Assembly (NCBI GenBank): GCA_964006375.1
Contig: OZ023269.1
Coordinates: 59,039,468 to 59,103,467, forward strand
Direction: 5' to 3'
Source: Tillus elongatus
Taxonomy: Eukaryota > Arthropoda > Insecta > Coleoptera > Cleridae
DNA: 64,000 bases
Below, piece by piece: positions 27,458-40,354 of the stretch. The position numbers were made by a program, and so were the translations under genes. The notes beneath the pieces were generated by a model. That model did not search any database. It was not told the origin of the DNA and was given only the letters and a program-made list of their open reading frames with translations. Each line of letters starts with the position of its first letter. The first letter of the stretch is position 1.

Positions 27458-27674
27458 TGATAAATCTGTAAGTGGGTTTGTGCAAGGATTAATAACACTG
27501 GTTTAATAACTAACTATTTATTAACACAGAATAACAACTTAATAATAATGACGATGTTGACTTACCGTCAGCTAGGTAGCAAGTGGCGATGGTCGAGCTG
27601 TGACAATGCGTCGACGCTGCGCTGGAGGGCGCATGCTCGTACATATGACAACTGACATTCACATACATGTCACA
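27458..27674 (-). repeat. 5' LTR of element G2
   Basis: Core 27467-27674 identical by eye to 22873-23080; minus strand starts TGTGACATG. Confidence 0.9.
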
Positions 27675-27990
27675 AAGGATGTTGAGTGTGCTAGATGTTG
27701 TTTTAAAAATATCAAACTAAACATCAATGCGACGAAAATAAGGGTACACAAGATAAGTAGAGGACAGCGAAAATGAATACAAGTCTTAAATATGCAACAG
27801 CTTGAACAAGTAAAATGTTCATGTACTTTCAAAGTATTATTACGGATGATGATAAATTTAGCAAATCTGAGGAGAATCCCAACATTCAATAGGTAGACAA
27901 CATACCTACTTTTCTGGCAGATAAACATTCAAATTTGGGTCTAAGGAAATGGTTCAAGTCAAACGTAGAGCATAGCATACCGTACTAGTT
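27675..27990 (+). pseudogene. Old non-LTR RT fragment, right part
   Basis: Continues the 22790-22863 reading frame across the G2 insertion (ELQ then RMLSVLDVVLKIS). After a one-base shift comes KLNINATKIRVHKISRGQRK, then MQQLEQVKCSCTF and weak matches to the thumb region. Several stops; an inactive relic of the type often called endonuclease-reverse transcriptase in arthropod annotations. Confidence 0.65.
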
Positions 27991-28549
27991 TTAGTGACTC
28001 ATACACTGTTCCATGCACACAAAAATGGGAACGCAGTAAGTGCGTTTTGGTAGCAAATTTTCATTAAATGCTTCAAATTTCAATAACTCAATTTCCTATT
28101 AACCTAAGGTTCGTTGGCTAGGAAACAAGTTTTCTTGAACACATTTAAGTTTATTTTCAATAAAATTTTGTACATTTTCAGGCAGTAAGTTATTTTGATA
28201 AAATATGGTACATTGTTTCTACTATATAGGTTATACGGGTAACCAAATTGATGCCTGCTTGCATTCAAGAGGCATAAGGCACTGGCTGCGTCCAGGCTTT
28301 TTTCTTACAAACATGCATCATATTTCGATAAAAAAGACAAAAATGCAATAATATAAGGGATGTGTTCGGAAGAAAAATTATAGGTATCATGAACGACTTA
28401 TGTGTCATCCCGTGATTGTCAAAATAATTGTATAAGATGCAGCTCAAGACACTCTTATAATTAACGTATACAATTTTTTCTCGTATCTTGTAGGTATAAT
28501 AGCAATTATATAATTGAGCTTTACCGTAGAAATGCGCCACCCTGCATAT
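27991..28549. other. AT-rich repeat-derived spacer
   Basis: No gene. Phrases such as AATAACTCAATTTCCTATTAA and CTGCGTCCAGGCTT resemble text at 22395-22470, so this is probably a diverged copy of the repeat around 21775-22500. Confidence 0.45.
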
Positions 28550-29165
28550 ATGTAAACAGATAAAAACTGAAACTAAACCCGGATATGGATTCTAGGACGC
28601 CTAGCTTGCACTAATTTGAAAAAATCTTTTTAAAATTCAAAAGTCGCGGTCTCCTCATTAACGAATTTTTTCCACGAAAATTAGCTAAAAATTATAGATC
28701 GATAAACCATAAGCTTAACTAAAGCCACTGCAAAAGCATCAGAGAAAGTCTCTATTTGAAATGAATATTCTGTAAACATTTATGTAAAATGAAGGACAAT
28801 GACGGTTGAAGCAAAAAATTAAGGGTTTGCAGAACCCTCTCTTTGCGACATTTTCTTTACATAAACCGTATTTCTTTTAGCTTGTTTGCTTAAATGTTAC
28901 CAATTTTGTCGTTTCAAATCGCGACTTTGACGTTTTGAAGAAAACCCCATTTTTTTCCTTTAAATGCCTATAACTTTTTTGCCTTTTGCCGATTTTCTTG
29001 GCTAACGAACTTAAGCAAGCCACTCGCAAAAGGAAGGTACATATGGAATTTGATCAAAATTGGCCCATTATTTTTTGAGTTATCGGTGTGATACAATCTA
29101 AAAGTCGGGATCTCCTCATTAGTGAATTTTTTAAAAAGAAAATTCACTAATAAACTAAAGCTTAT
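28550..29165 (-). repeat. Microsatellite-linked dispersed repeat, long copy
   Basis: Left end is the reverse of 21775-21850 (shares CCGGATATGG). The right end near 29060-29095 is the reverse of the 7966 module (TTGAGTTATCGGTGTGATAC). A phrase around TCTCCTCATTA occurs twice (about 28650-28665 and 29112-29125), suggesting direct subrepeats. No ORF with a domain. Confidence 0.55.
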
Positions 29166-29321
29166 GCTCATATACACAATCCTCAAGAATATAGGATAAA
29201 CTAAGTGAAGATTGGAACATGTGATGAGCACTGATAAGTACACTCGGAGAACCAAAACCACCGCAACACATTTTTAAAGCCGAAACGATCGTTTCACTCA
29301 CAAAGACCTAATGATAATCTG

Positions 29322-29860
29322 CTACTGAAATGTTGTAATGCATGTGAAGTAAAGTTGTACTTTGACCAGCAGGTTACAAAGATAATGGAACTTTTCCCCT
29401 TTCACAAGTATGTGTCTTTCAAATAATGTTATCCGAAAGTTATTATGTTGCAGTGTTATGTTCAATGAAGCTTTTCCTCTTTCATTAAGCATTTTATTCT
29501 CCATCCTCTTCCACATAGCATACTTATTAACATTTCTGACATATTCCATGTCTACATTTCAAATACATATGAATTGATGAACATTTACATCAGGTCCAAA
29601 TTAAAATGTTTATCCGTGTGAAGACAAGGCTTTTTGTTTATTAAATGGTTACTTTGCCATCGAGATCCTTCTTGCCAGTTCTCATTGTATCATCAACAGT
29701 AATAATACTTTCAAGGTACATAAATATTTTTATTTCGTCAAGTTGTTGGCCATCCAGCTTTATATCCATGTCCGCAGTTCTGTCCTTACATATCTTTATT
29801 AGTTTTCTTTTCGCAATATTAATTTTTATTGACTGTATGACAATTTTTAACGTCGGTCTA
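29322..29860 (-). pseudogene. Non-LTR RT C-terminal relic
   Basis: Minus strand reads LIKICKDRTADMDIKLDGQQ, then LDEIKIFMYLESIITVDD, the classical RT thumb pattern (K..ICK....I.IDGQ.L..V..F.YLGS.IT). Further down is KYAMWKRMENKMLNERGK, like the W+RM...W....NE tail of such proteins. Multiple stops and frame changes. Confidence 0.6.
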
Positions 29861-30047
29861 TTCCCGCAACTATGGCCAATCTCCGACGCCAGGGAGCAGT
29901 TTCACCTTACTACCCTGGAAATGTTGGCAAACCTCGGCCCTTCTATAAGAAGGGTATGGATCTTTAACGTGCCCAACATCGCACGGACACGTTAAAGATC
30001 CGTACCCCTACTTGACCATTGTCGCGGACTAGACCGATGTTAAAAAG
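29846..30047. repeat. Palindromic dispersed repeat (ATCTTTAACGTG family), copy 1
   Basis: The left arm begins TTAACGTCGGTCTATTCCCG and the right arm ends with the complementary pattern, GTCGCGGACTAGACCGATGT. The centre is a tight inverted repeat (GGATCTTTAACGTG ... CACGTTAAAGATCC, 29958-30001). Left arm homologues occur at 41531-41664 and 60447-60555. Confidence 0.7.
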
Positions 30048-30119
30048 TAAGTAATACAATCATCTGTGTGTGTAAACTGTAAACTGAATATTTATTTGAT
30101 TTAATTATTTTCACTCATC

Positions 30120-30381
30120 TAATTATTCATTCTGGAATAGGAAGTGGCAACGCTGTGTGAAATTCACACAATCAAAACGGCTACGCAGCATGCGCAGCGC
30201 AAATATGTGCGGTGCGCGGTTAATGTTTAAAGTCTCAGAATGTCCTACACGTTTCTCTAATTCTAATTTCTAACCTAAGTAGGTACACTTCGTTTTTCAA
30301 AAAACAAGGGAACAACGAAGCAACAGAAAGACAAGTTGTATTATTTGAACTGTGACCTGGCTCTTTACTTCAGATTTTAAA
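30120..30381 (+). promoter_or_regulatory. Candidate promoter with CpG-rich core
   Basis: A CG-rich island in an AT-rich background at about 30178-30224, including GCATGCGCAGCGC, which resembles NRF-1-type sites. It lies about 160-200 bp upstream of the first exon of the candidate gene. Confidence 0.35.
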
Positions 30382-31558
30382 ATGGGTAAGTCAGTTGTAA
30401 AATTTGTTAATTAGAATCAAAATATAAGTAGTTTTAAATATATGTGGGAAACTATAACCCCATTATTTTCATTTGTAATAAAAATGTCTTGTTTTTCAAG
30501 TCTTTATATATATATTAGGTAGCCTATCGAGTTTTACTCTTGCAGTTGTGATTTCTTTATCAAAAAATAATGTGTTACAAGAAATGACTCTTAATTTTCT
30601 TAACATGGATGTTCTTCAAAATGTTAGGTTTACCTATTCAATTTCACTTCTGCTTGTATAAAAAAAAAAGGCTGAACGGAGCAAGTGCGCTATAGTAGCG
30701 AATGTTCATCAGTTTTCTTATAATGTACTATAAGTGAAGAGAAGTATCCAAAAATTGAAGTTGTAGGAACAAGAGCCAGCAGGTAGATATATTTGTAAAG
30801 TAGGAGCATCCTGAAGAAGCTGAAATTTTAGCAAAATTGATAGTGACAATTCTAGAAAGTTTGATACAGCATTTTTGAGAAGGAAATTTGTAATTTTCGA
30901 TGGAAAAACTTTACTCACAGAACTGACCAGTGTGGTGAAAAAATACCGGAAGTCTCTAGTTGGCCTAGAAGCTTCACAAACCATGATCTACATATAAAAG
31001 AAATATTTTACGTTGTTACCTCTTGAATAGCGAAATTGTCTTTATGAAAATCCGCTGATATTGCACAATTTATTACAAAATTAAGAAATATGTGGTAAAT
31101 TCAATATTCTCATGCAACATTTTTTTCAATTTCAGAGCAAGCACAAACAGAAACCGAGCAAAGTGACAAGGTTGTTCAGATTTTATCCAAGGTGAGCCAA
31201 GCAGTTGATGGCTTGAGGAAACACCTGGTCCCTCTGTATGGTTAGTGTTAAATTTCAAAGATTTATATTATGTTGAATATAATTTTGATTTTGTTGAAAT
31301 TTTGTTTGCAATATACACGCACTTGCCTAGCCTGATGCTGAAGAAGAAGAGTTTGAAGTTATATCATAAATGTTTTATATAGATGTATATAATTTACTGT
31401 TTATAATAAAAGGCAATAAAAAAGTTTACTTTTTGTATGCTCTTACAGAAGGGTCCTGTAAATATTTATGTTGTCTTGCAACCAGAAGTGAAGTGTTACC
31501 AGAAACAGGTGCAGCATCAGTTGTATCAAATGAAAGCAGTGGTATTTGCGACTGTTGA
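30382..31558 (+). CDS. Candidate small spliced gene, two alternative 3' ends
   Basis: Exon 1 is ATGG (30382-30385) followed by GTAAGTC. Exon 2 starts at 31136 after a strong pyrimidine tract and TTTCAG. Two donors are possible in exon 2. AAG|GTGAGC at 31191 joins in frame to an acceptor TGCCTAG|CCTGAT at 31330, giving 32 residues that end in an acidic DAEEEEFEVIS tail. AATAAA signals follow at 31405 and 31415. A second donor TATG|GTTAGT at 31240 joins in frame to TCTTACAG at 31448, giving 72 residues ending SNESSGICDC. The start reads MEQAQTETEQSDKVVQILSK, a likely amphipathic helix. I do not recognise the protein. The phase agreement at four splice sites is the main support; the very short coding part of exon 1 is the main weakness. 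Confidence 0.4.
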
Positions 31559-32048
31559 AACAGACTGTGGAAAATAATTGTTAGTAATACATATACTGAT
31601 AATATTAATCATCCATAAACTTTTTAGTTTTATAAATTTTTGTGTGCATTTTTTGCGTAAGTTACAAACACATTTGTTTTTATACTATGTTATGTGTGGT
31701 GTGTGTTGGCATGTTTTGAATTCAAAGACATGAGATGGCAACTACCATTACCTACACTATAACCATAAAAGTATTGAGCTAAGGACTGAGGTATAATTTT
31801 TTTAATCATTTAATTGTACACTTACAGTAACCATTTTCTAAATTTTATTTCGCAATAGATTTATTGTATATTGACTCTTAGAAGGCAGATAAAGGTACTA
31901 TGTCTGGTTTCAAGTTTTTATTAAACTGTTTTAGCATTTGTGCCTAATCAAAAGGTCTTTTTCAACCTTAGGGTCTATAGAAAATGAAAGTGAATCATCT
32001 CAAGAACCTTTACCAAAAATTCAATAATTATTGTTTTCCTTCCTTATT
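31559..32048. other. Spacer downstream of the candidate gene
   Basis: AT-rich; could include 3' UTR. Nothing else recognised. Confidence 0.35.
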
Positions 32049-32273
32049 AAATACAGACGTTGGGACTATTTTTTTGACTTCACTAACATTGGTGTTCTTT
32101 TTTGTAAATGAAGGACATAGCAGTGAAACTGGTTACAGAAGTGTTAAAGAACATCTAGAATTCAAAAGGGCCACCTCTGTTCCCGTTAACTTAGGTGCTG
32201 GCTACGTCCTTCATTTACAGAAAAGAAAACAAATATTAGTGAAGCCAGAGAAATAGTCTCAACGTCTGTATTT
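32049..32273. mobile_element. Foldback element, copy 2
   Basis: Left arm ATACAGACGTTGGGACTATT and GACTTCACTAACATT; right arm AATATTAGTGAAGCCAGAGA and AATAGTCTCAACGTCTGTAT. Inner arms also pair (GTAAATGAAGGAC with GTCCTTCATTTAC). Same termini as 21222-21390, with a longer, different centre. Confidence 0.75.
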
Positions 32274-33127
32274 AGTATTGACCTAGGTACAATATTTTTT
32301 TTGTTACATTTTTAACTGTTTAGAAAAGTAACTTAAAAGTTTTACTAGATGAAACCTGAAATGTTCATATTTATTTTTTAGCTTCATGTACCTACTTGGC
32401 TGACATTTTTTAATTGATAGTACTTTATAACTTCATTTTTTTGTTGTAATTTTAATTAAGCAGGTATAACTTTTACATTTTTCTTCATAATTTTAATACT
32501 TTTATATTATTGTATATAGTAAGTATATTTGTTCATCTAAATTCTACACGTGTTTTACAAATAGGTATAAGCTTATACACTGTAATCAAAACAATTGTAT
32601 TCACTTATAATGCTTCAACTTACACTATCAAACAATTTTATACCTATTGTCATTTTAATGCTGTTAGCGAAAATTTTATTATGAAAAATTCGCCTTTAAT
32701 GTCCCTTTCTTTAGTTATCATTCTGTAACTGCTACCAGTATTTAACTTGCTTTAAGAGGGAGGTTGCTTTTAATTGTGACCATATAATGTTAATTATTTG
32801 ATCACAATTTATCACTATAATTTTGACATAATTTTACATCACTAAAACAGTCAGATTTATATAATTTTATATTAGCCTAATAATGTATCTTTAGCAATAT
32901 TGATTATTAATAAATCAGGATATTTATAAAACTCTCTGACATATCGGATAATTTACAGTATATCGCAGCACATGATTACGCTCTTGATTTATGCCAATAA
33001 ATGAGCTTGTTCACATGTAATGCATGTTTATTGCTTTTAATGTAGGTAAACCTTAAAAATAGTATTACAAACATTCAATGATAGTTGTATTTTATATTTA
33101 TATAATAATATCTACCTTAATTCTGAG
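32274..33127. other. AT-rich spacer, nothing recognised
   Basis: No ORF with a motif and no clear repeat boundary. Confidence 0.45.
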
Positions 33128-33373
33128 TCTTGTGTGGACCTTGTGTTCATGTCTCACGGGTGCTATGCAGATGCAGGAAAACTTCACTTTATAGTGAGCC
33201 AGATTCATGAGAGGATAAATTTGATTAGCAATTACAACTTGTGGTTTACCGTTGACTTCCGAACAAAATTTGCCATGTTTTCAGAGGTTCTAGGGTTCAT
33301 TTCAGTGCTGGAGTCGAACCTGCTACCTTTAGAGTATCTGAGATTTTCACCACTGCACCACAGGCAATGACCT
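33128..33373 (-). mobile_element. tRNA-derived SINE
   Basis: On the minus strand a tRNA-like head starts near 33370 with A box TGGTGCAGTGG (33350-33360) and a perfect B box GGTTCGACTCC (33310-33320), correctly spaced for an RNA polymerase III promoter. About 170 bp of unrelated body follows. It is not a functional tRNA: no cloverleaf acceptor stem could be closed by eye. Confidence 0.75.
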
Positions 33374-33770
33374 TATACCCACATTAAATTATAAATATCG
33401 TTTGTTCTAAAATATAACATATAGAAATAAGAAAATAGTTTGTTTCATTTCTATATAATTTTCAGTTTTTACGTTGTGTCTTACAGTTTATTTAATTCAA
33501 ATATGATTATGTTTTTAGTGTACATAATATATTATGTTAAAAATTTAATAAATCTTAGGCAACCATGTATTTTTTATAACTAACCAAGTTTACGCACTTT
33601 GTTAATTGTAATGGACTTTTAATTTGGATTTATTATATTTATCAAATATGATTTAACTTGGAAATAATTAATAATTAACAATATGTTACCAGTCAGTAAT
33701 CTTCACCACTATGCTATATGTTGTTACCTTTATATTTACATAAAGATAAAAATTTGTTCTATTATAAATC
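33374..33770. other. AT-rich spacer
   Basis: Nothing recognised. Confidence 0.4.
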
Positions 33771-33778
33771 ATAACAAT

Positions 33779-34826
<1,048 letters not shown>

Positions 34827-34987
34827 AAAACAATACATATAATAATAAATAAGAAAAAATTGTATATTAAATATATGTGTTTGAAACGTTATTCGTTTAA
34901 ATGTTGAGTTTTATTTTCTTTTATAAAAACTGAAATATATCTTACGTGATAATGTATTTTTTTTACCGAAAACCCATTTCTCTGTAC

Positions 34988-35100
<113 letters not shown>

Positions 35101-35211
35101 TCTGTTGTTAATTTCCAAGGATTTTTTTATTTCCTTCATTATGTAATTAAGTATGTATATTATTTCAAAATAAACTATTTTCAACAATATTTCTCCCCAA
35201 TCATACATTAA

Positions 35212-35640
35212 AAAAAAACACAATTTTGCAGCAAATTAGCGTTAAAACTAATGTTAAAAGGAAGGTGTCATCAAGGAGAGGTTGTTTGAAAATATTTATA
35301 TGTTTTCCCCTCAACCATAAACTTGGAAAAACAAGTTTGCAGCAAATGAGCATTAAAAAATATAGAAAAGTAGGTGCCAAAGAGGAAAGATTTAAAAATA
35401 TATATATATAAACAATTTCTTAACTATAAACATTGAAAGACAATGTTGCAGGAAATGAGCATTAAAAACCAATGTTAAAAAGACTATCATGGCAGCCAGC
35501 TTTTTTAAATTTATTAAACATTTTCTCATTAACCATAAATTTTGAAATACAATTTTGCAGCAAATAAGCATTAAAAATAAATGCCATCAAAGACAGTTTT
35601 TTTTTAAATATTTAGCAATAATAAAAAAAACATTAAAGTT
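35212..35640. repeat. Degenerate tandem repeat, about 110-bp unit, four units
   Basis: A landmark like AATTTTGCAGCAAATGAGCA recurs at 35221, 35332, 35441 and 35551, so spacing is 111, 109 and 110 bp. Units also share an ACCATAAACTTTGAAA-like phrase. Related units occur at 40355-40985. Confidence 0.75.
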
Positions 35641-35943
35641 AATTATAATGTGGCTTTGCTGTTAATTAAAAAATGAAACTAATCTTGTCAATGAATTTTT
35701 TCATTACAAATATTTTTATAGGAAAATATCATTGCAATTTAAACTATTAATACCTTCTACAAAAACAATTATTTACCCTTATATATATTTATTTGTATCT
35801 AAATAACTCAAACAATTCAAAATGCAATTAAATAAGTCTCCTATAAAACATAAATTTGAATGTCTACATTAATTACATAATATTTATGTTCTCTATATAG
35901 TTTCTGTTATGGGAGGAGCATAAGAAATAAGAACACTCCCATT

Positions 35944-36087
35944 GGTCTGTCTATGTTACTTCACACAGTCAGCCAGACAAATACTGAAAAAATGATCTTT
36001 CTGCCTGTATGGAGTCGATCTATTGTTGTGTCGCGGTAAAGAGTGTCGCGCAGAACCACTGTCCCGCTAATCGACGTCCTCGGGGTC
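35944..36087. repeat. Repeat terminus shared with 41330-41420
   Basis: Contains CCAGACAAATACTGAAAAAA, then a GATCTATTGTTGTGTCGC-like phrase, matched at 41340-41405 by CAAACAAATACTGAAAAAA and CTCTATTGTAGTGTC. It ends exactly where the CR1-like RT reading breaks off (about 36087), so it is probably the boundary of an element inserted into that gene. Confidence 0.55.
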
Positions 36088-37910
36088 GGTTTGCGATTAT
36101 CTACCATGTCATAAATATTTTCCAGAACATATGCTATTCCGTCACATGTCGATGTTTTTTCCCTAAAACCAAACTGCCTTGGGGATAGAATACCATTACT
36201 ATTCATATAGTCAACCAAACGCTTCTTTAATGTTTTTTTCAAAAATCTTGCATAAATTTGATATAAGTGACACTGGTCTGTAATTTTCTATGGACCTGTG
36301 ATCGCCTTTCTTCATTAAAGGCTTTATAACTGCAATTTTAAACGCACTAGGGCAAACTCCAGTTTCAAAAATCAAGTTGATAAGGTGCACTAGTAAAGGT
36401 GCAAGTATTTGAATATTATCTTTCAAAACTTGATCATTAATTTGATCCGCTCCGGGTGCTTTGTTCGATTTAAGTCGTTTAATGTGTTGCTCTACTTCTT
36501 TCAAGTCGACTGGTGCCAGATAAAAAGAATCTCTTATTTGAGGCATCTTAAAAGATCTATTCGGTTTTTTTACTTGTTTAGCCATTTCCAATCCTACGTT
36601 ACAGTAGTATTTATTAAATTCACTCGCAATGATCTTTTCATTATTAGAGACTTCACCATTTTTTAGTTGAATTTCTTTTATTAGTCTTCCACCACTTCTA
36701 CAACCAACGATATTATCAGTTACACGCCATAAAGTCTTACTACAATTTCTGTTGCAGTTTATTTGTTTCTGATAAAAGTCTCTCTTTGTCTTTTTTATCA
36801 GTTTAACCAATGTGTTTCGGTATTTAGTGTACTGATCTTTTTTGTCACTATTTGTTGAGTCTGCTAACCAATCACGATAAAGTTTATCGCGAATTTCTAT
36901 TGATTTAACTATGCCTCCTGTTATCCATTCTTTGCGTCTGTTGTTTTTTTTTTCAACCCTGTAGGTTGAAGAATTTAATGCTGACTGAATTTTATCTAGC
37001 AAATAATTGCAGGCAGATTCACTATCTCTAAAATCGAAGTACTCATCCCAATTTTCTCTCCCCAATATATTTTTCACCTTATGGTAGTCAGTTTTTTCCC
37101 GATATATCTTTTCTTTCGGAGTTGTTTTGACAGCGCTGAATTCTATATTTGCCACCGTTGTATAATGGTCTGTAATTGTTGATTTTAAGACAAACGACTT
37201 CACTTGCAGCTGTTTTTGTTTGGTTCTCGGAAAAATGTGATCAATACAAGTATTGGAAGAACCCATTTCTCTTGTGTATTCATTGATCAATGAAACATAG
37301 CCTCTTTCACTACTTATGTTAAGATATTCCCAAGACTGTCTGCCGTCAGAGAACAGATCAATATTTATATCCCCACAAAATAAATGGAAATCAGTATTTT
37401 TTATTTGCTCCAAGTAACAGTCGAACTCTTCTATAAAATTCTCTAGGTTGGACGATGACGATCTGTAGATGCCAGTTACTAAAATCTTTTTATTTCGAAT
37501 CATTAAGCTTAACTGAATGGCGTTGTTATCTCCGATTTTGACTGTTTGCAGTAATTCTCCCGCACATACATAATTACACCATCATTTTGGTTAAAGCATC
37601 CTTCACTATAATACGCAACATACCCTGTCAAATTATACATTCGCACATCATGTACTCTCCAAGTTTCCGTCAAACATATAACATCTGGCTCATTTCTGAA
37701 TTGACTTAAATGTATTTAAAAATCATCAAAATTTTTACTAATACTCCGTATGTTAATATTTAAAATTGTCAAAGTAAGTCTTTTTTGTATAAACTGCTCT
37801 TCACATTCTGGTATACTGTTTACAATGTTTGTGGTATGTTCCACGCATTCAAAATCCCTAATGTACTGATTCATATTGCCCGCACAATCCTCAGCGCACC
37901 AACCAACCAC
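36087..37910 (-). pseudogene. CR1/Jockey-like ORF2: APE endonuclease + N-terminal RT, cut short
   Basis: The minus strand opens near 37800 with LTILNINIRSISKNFDDF (APE endonuclease start), a stop, then EPDVICLTETW. A frame change follows before the 430-residue frame 36211-37503: VTGIYRSSSSN, CGDINIDL, CIDHIF and STITDHYTTVANI belong to the endonuclease. The linker contains WRVTDNIVG. The RT begins at about residue 340 (LKSNKAPGADQINDQVLK, FKIAVIKPLMKKGD, IENYRPVSLISNLCKIFEK). Frame 35961-36242 continues with SPRQFGFREKTSTCDGIAYV and VDNRKPT, where homology ends at about 36087. The rest of RT (YADD and thumb) is absent, replaced by a dispersed repeat. Confidence 0.85.
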
Positions 37911-38423
37911 AAAAAAATGCCAAAACTACCAACTATTACAGTATGTGTGTTCTAATATACAAATAATAACAACCATACAAATCGCTAACAGTTACTACAC
38001 CTTGTCACAAGTTAAAACATAAAAACATATGTACAAGCAGAACATTTCCAACACAATAAATTAACATAAACACGTAAATCCAAAAATCTTTTGCAAGAAA
38101 GAAAACTCAAACTGAGTCCGCCATTAAAGCACACAATAAGTTAGTCACAATATTAAAATCCTATATACAAACAAAATATAATGTTTCTCAATTAGTGTAT
38201 AAAACGACAAAAAATCTCTGAAACACATAAAAGCTAAAATACGGAAATATACACATATTACAACCATACAAAAATTCCACACCAAACACAAACACGGACT
38301 CACTCAGCAGATATAGCACATACAGACCCACACACCCGCATCCAACAAAACGCACGGACTCAAATGGTCACCCAACCACCGTCTCACCCCTCAGGAAAAT
38401 GATTCCAATGTATCTTACTAAAT
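37911..38423 (-). other. ORF1-ORF2 gap of the CR1-like element
   Basis: A-rich on the plus strand with many short ACA-type words; no reading frame with motifs. It lies between the two coding regions of the same element. Confidence 0.45.
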
Positions 38424-39430
38424 TCACTGTCTCTTATTACCAGATATTGTGCATGTAGGGTACCTTTGATCCCCGGGCGTTTGTTCCCTTGATCCACTCC
38501 CACCGCTGTTCATTCTTAATTTCTTACCTCCTTCTATGTTATGAGTAATTCTTTTTGAAACACTATGCGGTTCTATTTTCCTGTGTATGGCTTGAACAAC
38601 ATTTTCTTCCTTCCCAGCATCTATCACGGAAATTTCCTCAGGCGCTTCCTTTTCTATCTGTGTCAATGGAGTTCCGGGTGCACTTGCAGACTTTCTAGGA
38701 GCAGGTGGGGAGAAGACTACGTCTGGCTTTTCAGTTTCAGCTTCCAAGTTCCCACTCTCTCGGTTAGTCAGTTGTTGACAAGTGAAATATTCATCTCCTA
38801 CCTGCAATCTGTTTCCCCTAATACGTGCTGTGAGTCCCTTCTTCTTAGCCTCTTTTAAATTTTCCACTAAAACCTTTCTTATTTCTTGGTCTTTCTTGGT
38901 CAGATCATTACCTATGGATATACCTCTTCCTTTCAACCGATAAGCACACTTCAAAATTTCTGTTTTTCTTAAATATGAGGAACACTCGACTAGTAAAGGA
39001 CTTTTTAAATTACTAGTCTTGCCAATAAAATATACATCATTCAGGTCACCCGCGCATATATCTAAGTCCAACAAATTACTGAGCTTAGCTGCAACCCACT
39101 CCGCCAAATCTATACCCTTTTTTCGTTTCTTTCAAGTCCAAAAACAACAATATTGTTCTTTAATACTTTCCTCTCTAGTTGCTCGACTCTTTCAGTCAAG
39201 ATGCTATTCTGCGTTTTCAGATACTCAAAAGTCTTTGTAATATTCTTCAATTCAGCTACAAAATCAATTTTAACCGCCTCTATCTTACACTTCACTTCTT
39301 TTTTGCTTGCCTCTATTAGATTCTTTAGTTCATTAAAATGTACTCCAAAGTCTATCTCAGCTCTGCTTGTCATTTTCTTCGGAAAGCAGTGACATACACA
39401 CAGCCCGGCCGTAAAACAAACAAACCACAA
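38424..39430 (-). pseudogene. CR1/Jockey-like ORF1 (coiled coil + RNA-binding-like), one frameshift
   Basis: Frame 39110-39430 encodes a coiled coil (FNELKNLIEASKKEVKCKIE, then NSILTERVEQLERKVL) followed by NNIVVFGLERNEKRV. The frame then shifts by one base in an A run at about 39117 into 38424-39107, which continues AEWVAAKLSNLLDLDICAGD, DVYFIGK, LLVECSSYLRKTEILKCAYR and GISIGNDLTKKDQEIRK. This is the layout of ORF1 proteins in many CR1/Jockey-group elements: a trimerising coil plus an RRM-like fold. A polar, Ser/Pro-rich tail follows. The start may be the internal Met in KKMTSRAEIDFGVHF (about 39373). It sits upstream of the ORF2 remains on the same strand. Confidence 0.75.
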
Positions 39431-39546
39431 ATGAAAAGCGGCTCGTATATGTCCAGCCTTAGCTTTATCTTCGTCTTGACCTGTTATCTGATAAGTTTTG
39501 TCTGCTAAAATGTCGACCGAATTTTAATAATGAAATATTGCATATA

Positions 39547-40317
<771 letters not shown>

Positions 40318-40354
40318 TAATTTTATGGCAGTGAAATATTTTAAAAACCTTTCC

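Larger units (their letters stand above)
22864..27674 (-). mobile_element. Ty3/gypsy LTR retrotransposon, apparently intact (element G2)
   Basis: Short LTRs of about 208-217 bp flank a 1357-residue single-frame polyprotein on the minus strand. The 208-bp core of the LTRs (22873-23080 and 27467-27674) looks identical by eye, implying very recent insertion. The minus strand shows TGGCGACGAGGAT as candidate primer site inside the right LTR and AAAGGGAGAGA as purine tract before the left LTR. Flanking bases AAAG/AAGG suggest a short target duplication with the boundary uncertain by one base. The insertion interrupts a non-LTR RT gene. Confidence 0.92.

Noticed and set aside
24040..27506. Plus-strand ORFs opposite G2
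   Set aside because: Antisense shadows of the 1357-residue Gag-Pol.
33300..33373. Functional tRNA gene on the minus strand
   Set aside because: A and B boxes are present but no acceptor stem or anticodon arm could be closed; fits a SINE head better.
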